Source: Zygnema cylindricum
Taxonomy: Eukaryota; Streptophyta; Zygnematophyceae; Zygnematales; Zygnemataceae
Reading direction: 5' to 3'
DNA: 64,000 bases
Assembly (NCBI GenBank): GCA_037447655.1
Contig: JBBHKE010002700.1
Span: forward strand, 9,805-73,804
Each line of letters begins with the position of its first letter. The stretch's first letter is position 1. The notes under the pieces were generated by a model that worked only from the letters and a program-made list of their open reading frames with translations, did not search any database and was not told the origin of the DNA. The position numbers and the translations under genes were made by a program. Positions 12,101 to 21,782 of the stretch are shown here, one piece after another.

Positions 12101-12450
12101 GTTATTATGCGTTACTAGTTTGTTAGAGTGAGAACAGAGAACCGTATTTGTTTCAGTATATATTCCTGAAGTTGTTATGGTGTAAAACACAACATTCACA
12201 TAATTAATGCTTTTTGTGGAACTGTTCCTGACGGTTATTCAGAAAGCCTCTCTCTCTCTCTCTTTTTTTTCCCCTCAAGCATCTTTATTGCAAACCTTAT
12301 TCTGTTTTAGATCATTTTTAAGATTGCAGAGCACACATGTTTCACACATTCATTTTAACTTCAATTTGTTTAAACGTTTAGTTGCAATCTTCCCATTTCT
12401 GTCTGCCTTCTCCACGTCTTGTATTAACTTTTTTGTCATTCTGCTCTCCG

Positions 12451-12518
<68 letters not shown>

Positions 12519-12531
12519 TCTCTCTCTCTTG

Positions 12532-12562
<31 letters not shown>

Positions 12563-15500
12563 GCTCTCTCTCTCTCTGTCTCTCTCTGTGCAGACTTACA
12601 GTGGGTGCTCTTCTGCGATGGGCTCTGGCAACTCCAGTGCAGTTTATTATTGGGAGACGGTTCTATGTGGGAGCTTTTAAAGCTCTCCGTAATAAATCTG
12701 CAAATATGGATGTGCTTATTGCCATGGGAACAAATACCGCCTACTTCTATTCTGTTTACACAGTCATAGACGCCTCTCTATCTCCTATGCATATGGGAAT
12801 GGATTTTTTTGAAACCAGTGCGATGCTTATTTCTTTCATTATGCTCGGGAAATATCTTGAAGTTCTTGCAAAAGGGAAAACCTCAGATGCTGTTATGAAA
12901 CTTCTCCAATTGGCTCCGGATACGGCTATTCTTTTGGAGCTCGAACCAGGAAGTACACATTCAGGAGCTGTGATTTCAGAGAAAGAGATAAACACACGAC
13001 TTATTCAAAAAAATGACGTTATTAAAGTTGTTCCTGGATCGAAAGTTCCTATCGATGGGAGTGTTATATGGGGTCAAGCGCATGTGAATGAATCGATGAT
13101 TACAGGAGAAGCTTTACCCGTTTTGAAAGGATTAGGTGACAAAGTAATTGGTGGGAGTTTAAATGTGAATGGAGTAATGCATGTCCGTGTTACCCATATT
13201 GGAGGAGAAACAGCTTTAGCCCAAATTGTGCAATTAGTCGAGGCGGCACAAATGGCGAAAGCGCCGATTCAAAAATATGCCGACAGAATATCGTCAATTT
13301 TTGTGCCTTTGGTGAGTTTGTTTATTTGCTTGTGATCCCAGAAAAGAATGGTTATGAATGGTTACTTGTGATCCCAGAAAGAATGGTTACGAATGGTTCT
13401 GTTCTATGTTTTATGTTTTGTGCCTCTCGTGGGTTATTTTTCTGCTTGTTTTTCCATAGATTGGAGGTTAGAATTTATGAAATTGGGAGAAAAGGGGGAA
13501 TTGAAAGTGTTTAAGAAGACTCATTTTGTATGAATAGGTTTGTGTTTCATGTCTTATGTTGAATGTTGAATGTCTAATGTTTTGTGTTTCATGTTTTATG
13601 TTCAATGCTGCATGTTGTTTGTTTCATGTTTCACGCTTCACGCTTTATGTTCGATGTTCAATGTCCAATAATTTTTTGTTTTTTTTTTTATGTTTTATGC
13701 AGGTTATTTTGTTGGCGCTATCCGATTGGATGGCGTGGTATTTGGCCGGGAAGTTTGGAATATACCCCCATTCATGGCTTCCTCATTCCATGGATGCGTT
13801 TGTGTTGGCCCTTCAGTTTGGGGTTTCCGTTCTTGTCATTGCGTGTCCATGTGCCTTGGGACTCGCGACACCAACAGCTGTCATGGTGGCCACAGGAATA
13901 GGAGCTACACAAGGGATTTTGATAAAGGGAGGAGAGGCTCTGGAGAGAGCACATAAGGTGAGTCAGTGAGACACTTTTTTGTTATTTTTTTTTGGTCTTC
14001 AAGGGAGGGGAGAGAGAAGGGCTCTGGAGAGGCGTTGGAGAGAGCACAGAAGGTGAGTCAGTCAGACACTTTTCTATAACTTTTGGTTTTAAAGGGAGGA
14101 GAGGGAGAGGCTCTGGAGAGAGAACATATACACTTTTTTCAATTCCCTGTTTGCCTCTCAAATTGCGAAATTAATTATAAATCGGTGGAACCCAAATGAG
14201 AGCAAAAGGTCAAAGCGTCAGAATAGCGTTGAGAAGTTAACGTTTATTTGGCCCAAACAACTGTTTACGAAATGACTGTAAATGATAAAATGTAACTGAC
14301 AATGTAAATGACAAAATGACTGGTATATAAGATGTGGTGATCTGTCTCGTGTTTTTCACTCGAGAGTTTGAGAGGAACGTCTAGTTATTGTTGAGATATT
14401 ACATTTTGCGGCAGTTTATAACATATGTTACATGTATATACGTTTATGGAAAAATTGAGCTTAAGGGAATGAAAGTTTGTCCTTCGGTTTTTTTTGGCTC
14501 CCTGCTGGTTGTAATGCATTTAGATACTTCATGCTATTTTGCTTATTGCTTTGTTACTTAGCTTCTTGTTTTGTTATTTTGCTTTTTCTTTTGTTATTTT
14601 GTGTCTGATCTTGTTATGTTGCTGATTATTTTGTTATTTTGACTATCGTTGTGTTCCTTTTGCTATTCGTTTCGTTTGTTTGCTCTTGTTCTGTTCATTT
14701 GCTTCTTGTTTTGTAATTTTGTTTCTTGCTTTCTTTTCCTTCATGTTTGTCCTTTTGCTTCTTGTTTTATTATTTTCCTTATTGTTTTGCTTATTTTTTT
14801 GAGGGTTTCTTTTTCTGCAGATTAAATACGCTGTGTTTGACAAGACTGGAACTTTGACTGTTGGGAAACCTACAGTCACAAGTACACGAGTATTTGAAGG
14901 CACAAAAATTAGTAAGGGGGAGTTTTTATCCATTATGGCCGCGGCAGAGGTGAGAGACACGAAAAATTTCCTTCCCAAAAACTTAAAAACCCTAAAAACC
15001 CTCGATAACCTTCTAAAAAACCCTTGAAAACCCGAAGAGGCCTAAACCTTTGTCTGGAACAAAATTTTCAATGAGCAGCAGTTGAAGTAAAGTAATATGT
15101 CTTGTCACAAACTTTTTTACGGTCCCACCTCTCTTCCCGCAACTTTTTATTGTCAGAAACAAACTCATTTACAACGACGGTTTTGCTTCTTTCGCTTGTG
15201 TTTGTTCCCCTTTTTTGATGTTTTTTTTTTGCCTTTTTGTTGTTGTTTTCCTTTTATTGTTTGTTGTCAGGTTAACAGTGAACACCCTCTTGCAAAGGCT
15301 ATTGTTGACCATGCTCGCATGGAACTGAACTTAATGAACAATATCGGACTTTCCTCCATGGAAAACCAAAATACGGCCGTAATTTCCAACAATGATACGA
15401 TTGGTTTGCCGACTGCAACCGATTTTGAGTCAATCGTTGGATATGGAGTAAAGTGCCAGGTGTCAACGTCTAAAATCCTTGTGGGAAGTGGTCGACTTAT

Positions 15501-17383
15501 GAAAAGCAATAACTTAGACATGTCATTGGAGGCAGATGAGTGGTTACAAAGTATCGAAAACGGAGCAAAAACCGCGGTTTTAATGGCCATGAATGAAAAA
15601 GTGGTGGGAGGAGTTGCGGTTTCGGATCCAGTGAAACCGGAAGCTGCGACAGTTATAGATATGCTGAAGGAAATGGGTATAAGGAGTATAATGTTAACGG
15701 GAGATAATTGGGGTACCGCCAAAGCTATAGCATCGGAAGTCGGGATTGAAGATGTGGAGGCAGAAGTCCTCCCATCGGGAAAAGCGGAGAAAATCAAGCA
15801 GTTACAGGTACTTTCAAAAAATTGTCTTTTTCCTCCTCTCTCTCTCTCTCTCTCTGTGTCTTTCTCCCTTTTTTCCCTCTTCCCCTCTCTCTAAATATAT
15901 CTATCTCTATCTCTGTGTTGTTTTGTTTTGTCTTTGCTTTGTTAGGGCTTGCATCTTTTTAGCTTAGGGCCAGGAGATTTGTACTGTATCAAATTAGAGA
16001 AATTGCGGGTTTTTCTTTGTCGTCTTTGTGGATCAAATAATTTTTTTTGAGGTGGATTAGTTCATAAATTTGTTTGGTTCAGGTTTAGGTCAACAAAATT
16101 GTCCCTCAATTAGTTTTACTTGCAGTACCGTAACAGCCGTCCCTGTAGACTTAAATCGGGTGTAATCGAACTATAACCGAACTATTTCAATATTGAAACT
16201 ATTTTAATATTGTTTTGTCACAAAAGTGCAAAAATTGAAAGACATGCGTCAATTTGCCGTCCGATGACTATGTACCCTCGGCCAGTTGAAAGCTTCCGAC
16301 CTGTAATTTTTATAAACAATATTGTGCGAAGTTCAAGATCTCAAAAATTCGTCGCCAAAAGTTATATTCAAAATGTAAAATAATAAATTAAGCAATAATA
16401 AATATAGAACCGGCTTTGATTTGAAAATACTGAGAACAGAACCAGCTTCGAGCTGAAAATAATGAGTATAGAACCGGCTTCGGGTTGAAGAGGGTTGTGG
16501 TAATGTGGAGGCTGTGAGATGTATGTACTATTTTTAAACACTTATATAGTGAAGAAAAAGCACAGCATTTCAAGCCAAATGGTTTATCGGTTCATAGATT
16601 GTTAAGCCAAAAGGTTTATGGTTAAAACCTGATTTGGTTTAATTTATGAACTTGTCTTAACAATTGTGAATTACTTAGTACTGGTTTAATCCTTTCACAG
16701 CTTGAACGGAAGTGAATTCAATTGGTTCGAAAGTTGATTACGTTTTTTTTTTAACACAGTTAGTGGGGAAGAGGGAAAGGGAGAGAGATGTAGGGAGAGG
16801 GAAAGGCAGGAGAAAAGTGTTGATGACTGTTTATTTCTGGGAGTAGTGATTTTTTTTTTGTTGTTGTGATTTTGAGATGGTTGTGATTTTTAGAGAGTTG
16901 TCGTGACTCTTTGCCGTTCTTGTTGTGTGACATTTTGCTGTCTATTTTTTCGTCTTTTCTGTGTGACAGAGGTCCGGACGACAGGTGGCGATGGTAGGCG
17001 ATGGTGTGAACGATTCTCCGGCCCTCGTCGCGGCCGATGTGGGAATGGCCATTGGAGCCGGTACAGATATCGCCATCGAAGCCGCCGATATTGTACTTAT
17101 GAGAAGTAATCTCGAAGATGTTATTACCGCGATCGACCTTTCACGTAAGACATTCACTCGCATTCGTCTCAACTACTTTTGGGCCCTTGCGTATAATATT
17201 TGCGGGATTCCTATAGCTGGTGGAGCGTTTTATCCTCTGTTTCGGTTGCGTCTTCCTCCTTGGGTCGCCGGGGCGGCCATGGCTATGTCCTCCGTTAGTG
17301 TCGTTTGTTCTTCGTTGCTTTTGCGGCGTTACAAGCGTCCTCGTCGGTTGAACCTTCTTGATGTGGAGATCAGTTTACGGTAG
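9116..17383 (+). CDS. HMA5: Copper-transporting P1B-type ATPase, HMA5-like
   Basis: Pumps Cu(I) across a membrane with ATP. Exons by splice signals: 9116-9421, 10379-10534, 11403-11935, 12594-13311, 13703-13957, 14821-14949, 15271-15807, 16970-17383; all phases close, about 1015 residues, near the usual plant length. Visible in order: a metal-binding domain with CAAC (Cys63/Cys66, GLQCAAC instead of GMTCAAC), a second with CTSC (Cys142/Cys145), a third degenerate domain without CxxC, the actuator motif TGEALP, the membrane Cys-Pro-Cys (619-621), the phosphorylated Asp663 in DKTGT, the His-Pro pair (704-705), TGDN (842-845), GDGVND (888-893), and C-terminal membrane helices. The fit is closer to HMA5 than to RAN1/HMA7, from memory. 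The start is the ATG at 9116, the only one giving an intact first domain. The introns are pyrimidine-rich and full of local repeats. Confidence 0.93.
9422..10378 (+). other. Intron 1 of the copper ATPase gene
   Basis: Donor GTACGG follows a complete Glu codon and acceptor TATACAG precedes GAAGAG. The open frame that runs past the donor to about 9589 is read-through into the intron, not coding. Nothing else is evident. Confidence 0.7.
10535..11402 (+). repeat. Pyrimidine-rich degenerate tandem repeats in intron 2
   Basis: From about 10550 to 10930 the motif TACCAAAATTTCTCTCTATT recurs every 25-40 bases. From about 11130 to 11390 CTTATTCTTATC-like hexamers follow, up to the acceptor GTGTGCAG. 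The long ORFs here arise from the repeat composition and are not genes. Confidence 0.8.
12457..12593 (+). repeat. (CT)n microsatellite forming the 3' splice-site tract of intron 3
   Basis: About 130 bp of CT dinucleotides end in GTGCAG directly before exon 4 of the copper ATPase. The tract probably serves as an extended polypyrimidine tract. Its length makes it prone to slippage. The Leu/Ser-repeat ORFs in it are artefacts. Confidence 0.9.
13925..14136 (+). repeat. Tandem copies of exon 5 end and its splice donor
   Basis: The last bases of exon 5 plus its donor (core GGCTCTGGAGAGAGCACATA, then AGGTGAGTCAGTGAGACAC) are followed by two further copies at about 14003-14070 and 14093-14136. The first extra copy keeps an AAGGTGAGTCAG donor; the second has lost it. 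The true exon is the first copy, which keeps the frame into DKTGT. Confidence 0.75.
15808..16969 (+). other. Intron 7 of the copper ATPase gene
   Basis: Donor GTACTT and acceptor GTGACAG. It holds a CT tract (15836-15890) and three tandem copies of a unit of about 35 bp with the core AGAACCGGCTTCG (about 16406-16490). No MITE ends are seen. Confidence 0.6.
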
Positions 17384-17830
17384 TTGTGTAGTTTACGGTA
17401 ATTGTTGTAATTTTTGCGGTAATTGTGCAGTTTTCGGTAATTGTGCAGTTTACGGTGATTGTTGTAGTATGCGGTAATTGTTCAGTTTACCGTAATTGTG
17501 CAGTTTACGGTAATTGTTGTAGTATGCGGTAATTGTTCAGTTTACCGTAATTGTGCAGGTTACGGTAATTGGTGTAGTTTACATTAGTTGTGCAGTTTAC
17601 CGTAATTGTGCAGTTTACAGTAACTATGCAGTTTACGGTAATTGTGAAGATTATGGTAAACTGATGAGTTTTTGCGGTAAATTCTTATTTTTCGGTAATA
17701 GTGTGGTTTGTTGGAATTGTGTTGTTTTGGGCAATAGCTGTAGTTTTTGCGGAAAATTTGTAATTTTTGCGGTAATTTTGTAGTAGTTTACGGTAATTGT
17801 CGTTGTTTTCGCTAATAGTGTAGTCCGTGG
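17370..17830 (+). repeat. Minisatellite with core GTTTACGGTAATTGTGCA
   Basis: Units of about 17-18 bp, partly grouped in pairs, repeat some 20 times with substitutions (AGTTTACGGTAATTG, AGTATGCGGTAATTG, AATTTTTGCGGTAATTG). The first unit overlaps the end of the copper ATPase reading frame, so its last codons and stop (AGT TTA CGG TAG) have the repeat sequence. Confidence 0.85.
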
Positions 17831-18420
17831 GTATTTGTGTAGCGGAAAAGCGTCACAAAAGATTGTCTCAAAAGAGAATTTTACTTTTCTCTCGAGTATG
17901 TTATTTGTGTAAAAAAGTTTGAGCCATTTTGTACCGACTGTTTGTAACATTTTAAGAAATTCTGATCAACTTGTTCAATAATCAATATATGACTTTGTGA
18001 TTTCCTTCGTTCTTTAATCAGTTTTTTGTGAGAGCTTTTGAAGGGTAAAAACTATACTACTTCCTACATGTACTTTTGTTTTAGATAAAAAAAAGTCCAA
18101 GTTGGTACAATTTGAACTTAAACCGAACTTATATTTGAATAAAGCAACATCAATAAGTAAAGAAACCATGTCCTTTTTGTTGCATTAAAATGTTATTGTA
18201 AAAAGAAACATAAAAGGACAATGTTGTTTTGTTTTGTTTTGTTATTGTCCTTTTTTGTTTTTGTTATTTTTATATTTTTGTATAAAGTTTGGGAGCGTTT
18301 GGAAAACGAGGGAGACTTCTTGGACGACGACAAACTTATTGTGTTACCGTATTCAACTTTTTTGCTTTTTAAGTTGAGGGAGGATACAATAAAAAATGTG
18401 ATTCTTTTATCATCAGCATA
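17831..18420. other. Intergenic, no gene seen
   Basis: AT-rich sequence downstream of the copper ATPase, probably including its 3' UTR. No polyadenylation site can be fixed by eye. Confidence 0.4.
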
Positions 18421-18423
18421 AAA

Positions 18424-18517
18424 GTTTTTCTTATTTATACTATTTGTCCCCATAAGCCGTTTAGCGTTACTGATAGACGATAAAACGGTTTATGGGGACA
18501 AGTAGTATAAGTAAAAA
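18424..18517. repeat. Long imperfect hairpin
   Basis: The arms (18424-18464 and 18481-18517) share TTGTCCCCATAA-CCGTTT and its complement over about 35 bp with few mismatches, around a loop of about 16 bases. It could be a microRNA precursor, a very small foldback transposon or a structured RNA. The sequence alone does not decide. Confidence 0.55.
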
Positions 18518-18774
18518 CACTTTATTTATACTATTTATAGACGTTACTCATCAGAGTGATGATGTCTATACTATACACAAGATTACTAAATTACAACGTG
18601 GATCGTTATTAGCATTAAGGAATTATTAATATGAGGACTGTCTACTGTTGTTAGGTTCGGAAAAAAATAGCTTTAAGAAAGAAAACAATGTTTGTAATGA
18701 CGCTATTTTATGTTTGAAGGGCAAAAGAAACCAGGCCAGAGTTAGTGTTATTAACACTAACAGTGATTTGCGAC

Positions 18775-20278
18775 GGAAAGAAAAGAGAATCTTAACATAG
18801 AACCACGGTGCACAGTTTTGGAATGGCATGGAGATCTAAAGCGCTTTGGTATGCTGTCAGTAATAGACCATAGAAAACCCTAAAAAATCCTAAAAAACAA
18901 AATGCCTCGGAGGTTTGGAGCATGTTTTTGGTGATACATTGTCGATTTTATAGCGGTCATCCGAAAGGTTTATCTTGCATACTTTTGTTTTTTTTGTGCT
19001 TTTGGTATATTGACTCACGGTGTGTTTCTTAAGATTGTACATGAATGAGGTTTAGAGTGCGTAGTAGACGGCACACAAAATGTTTCCAGCGCACGAAATG
19101 ATTTCGTTAGTGCAGAATGTGTAGCACACGAAATTTTCTGTTGTGCAAAACCAAAAGAAAGCCTTTCTGGCCGATCAAACTAAAGACAAAAACACATTAT
19201 AATAGAAGACAAAAATACACACAAACGTCAAACACCTGATACCATTTACGGAAGCTAGGCCTCCCTGCCATGTAAGAAAAAAAACAAAAAGCCAGGTTGA
19301 TTGTGACATCCTTCTATGCACATATACAAAAACACATGCAAACTAGAGAGGGAGAGGGAGAGGGAGAGACCATCGCATGTAAATTCCACAACAGCGTGTT
19401 AAAACAACCCAATTAGGTCCAATATTTTCTGCATTTAATTTTAAGTTTAAAATTGATATATTATATTTTTCTTGATAATATTACTTCGTTTTATCCATGT
19501 ACTTCTTTTTTGCACCTATTGTACATTTTGTATTTCTAAAATTGTAACAAATCCAGATTATAAAATCAGGGAGCACACAAAAGGGACCCATTTCGGCAAA
19601 ACCCTAAAAATGGCAGAGTGAAACTTTTATCTGAGAGTTACAGAGTATAATCGAAATAAAAAAAAGTACAAAGAAAACCAAATACATCTGTAGACAATCC
19701 TATCTCCTTTTCAAAACAAGAAAATTGACCTCGGAGATATCTTCAAAAACATTCATCATAAACATCACGTAAAATTTTTCCCCAATTTTTTTTTTCTTTT
19801 CTTCCATTGTAAAAAAAAGAATATGTATCCTACCCCAAAAATAAAATCGGATACAACTCCCCAAAACGAGAAGCAATCTTCTTCAAAAACGAGGTTCACA
19901 CTCCCTAAATCCACACTAATCCTTACTACACACTAGACGCTCATGGAACTTCAAAAAAAATCAACTCTTTCTCTCTACTCTGCACACTAAAACATGGTAT
20001 AAAACGATCTCAACCTACTATAACCACCACCCATCAAGGAACCAACCTCCACAAACCAGAGAAAAAGTCCCGCCTAAAAAGATTACCCTTTCCACACTGA
20101 ATATGGTATCAGAACGACTCATCATCACTACCACTACTAAAACCTCGGAACATCTCCAAAATCTGAGGAAGAATCTCCACTCCTTTGACCGCCAGTCGAG
20201 AAACATTTTGGTAAATCGGAAACTTTAGCAAAATCTCCTCCAGTGTTACTATCACTGTCACTGTCACACATACGGTCA
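18775..20278. repeat. Segmental tandem duplication, unit A
   Basis: About 1.5 kb that aligns along its whole length with 20279-21782. Shared landmarks include AGTTTTGGAATGGCATGGAG near the start, CATGTTTTTGGTGATACATT, and the Ser/Asp-rich exon piece near the end. Differences are frequent, with many indels, so the duplication is not recent. Confidence 0.85.
20100..20278 (-). pseudogene. Broken copy of the last exon of the AdoMetDC-ODC gene
   Basis: The minus strand encodes CDSDSDSNTGGDFAKVSDLP and CFSTGGQ, the counterpart of the acidic Ser/Asp tail at 21604-21780. Eight bases are missing relative to the functional exon, so the frame ends early at VPRF. It lacks the upstream part of the exon (MGAYTQAAGSSFNGF) and has no acceptor. 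It lies about 1.5 kb downstream of the true stop codon and results from the tandem duplication. Confidence 0.8.
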
Positions 20279-21782
20279 AGCCAGAAAGAAAAATGAATCT
20301 TTACATACAACCACAGTGAAGAGTTTTGGAATGGCATGGAGATCTAAAGCACTTTGGTATGCTGTCAATAATTGTCCCTGTAAAACCCTACAAATCCCTA
20401 AAAACCCGAAAAAATAAAATACCTCAGAATGGAGCATGTTTTTGGTGATACATTGACGATTTTATAACGGTCATCCGAAAGGATTTCCTTGCATACTTTT
20501 GTTTTTTTTGTGCTTTTGGTATATTGACACGTTGTGTTTCTTAAGATAGTACACGAATGAGGTTTTGAGTGAGTAGTAGGCGGCACACCAAATGTTCCAG
20601 CGCACGAAATGTTTCGTTCTTGCAGAATGTTGCACATATAATTGCATGTTGTGCAAAACCAAAAAAACAAACTTTTCAGGACGATCACATTAGAGACAAA
20701 CAAATAAAAATAGAAGACAAAATACACAAACGACAAATCCCAAATACCATTTACGGAAGCTAGGCTTGTACAATGTATGAAAAAAAATAAGAATAGGCTG
20801 GTTGTGTCATCCTTCTGTACATAAATAAATATAAAAACACATGCAGATTAGAGGGAGAGGGAGAGGCCACTGCATGTAAATTTCACAGCAGCGTGTTACA
20901 ACAATCCAATTATATCCAATATTTTCCGCATTTAATTTTAGGCTGAAAATTGATCTATTATATTTTTCTTGTTAGTGTTACTTCATTTTATCTATGCTTG
21001 TACTTCGATCTTTTTTACACCTATTGCATTTTTTATATTTCTAAATTTGTAATAAATTCAAATTATAAAATCAGAGCACACAAAAAGGACCCTTGTCGAC
21101 AAAAAGATAAAAATGGCAGATAGAAATTTTAATCCAAGGGTTTCAGAGTATAATCAAAATACAAAAAAGTACAAAGAAAAACAAAAACATCTGTAGACAA
21201 ACCTATCTCCTTTTCAAAACAGGGAAGTTAACCTCGGAGATATCTTCAAAAACATTATCATTATCATCATAAGTACCATGCAAAGATTTTCCCCAATTTT
21301 TTTTCTTTTCCATAATAAAAAAAAAGAATGTATCCTACCCCAACAATAAAATCGGATACAACTACCCAAAACGAGAAATAAACTTCTTCAAAAACGAGGT
21401 TCACACTTAACCTTACATCCACACTAATCCATCCTGCACACTAGACGCTGATGGAGATAGAACTCAAAATCAGCTATTTTTCTCTCTACTCTCCACACTA
21501 AGGCAATTTCAATCTACTATAACCGCCACCCATCAAGGAACCAACCTCCACAAACCAGAGGAAAAGCCCCGCCTAAAAAACATCTTTCCACAATGATAAA
21601 GCATTAGAAGGACTCATCATCACTGCCACTACTAAAACCTCGGGACATCTCCCCATCTCCAAAATCCGAGGAAGAATCCCCACTCCCTTGACCGCCGGTC
21701 GAGAAACAATTCGGAAAATCAGAAACATTAGCTAAATCTCCTCCAGTGTTACTATCACTGTCACTATCACACAAGCGGTCAA
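20279..21782. repeat. Segmental tandem duplication, unit B
   Basis: This copy includes the 3' half of the functional last exon of the AdoMetDC-ODC gene (21604-21782) and about 1.3 kb downstream of its stop codon. The upper boundary lies inside that exon, just beyond the codons for Asp-Arg-Leu before the CDSDSDS run. Confidence 0.85.

Noticed and set aside
12207-12590. Ser-Leu repeat ORF upstream of exon 4
   Set aside because: Translation of the (CT)n microsatellite. The real exon starts after GTGCAG at 12594.
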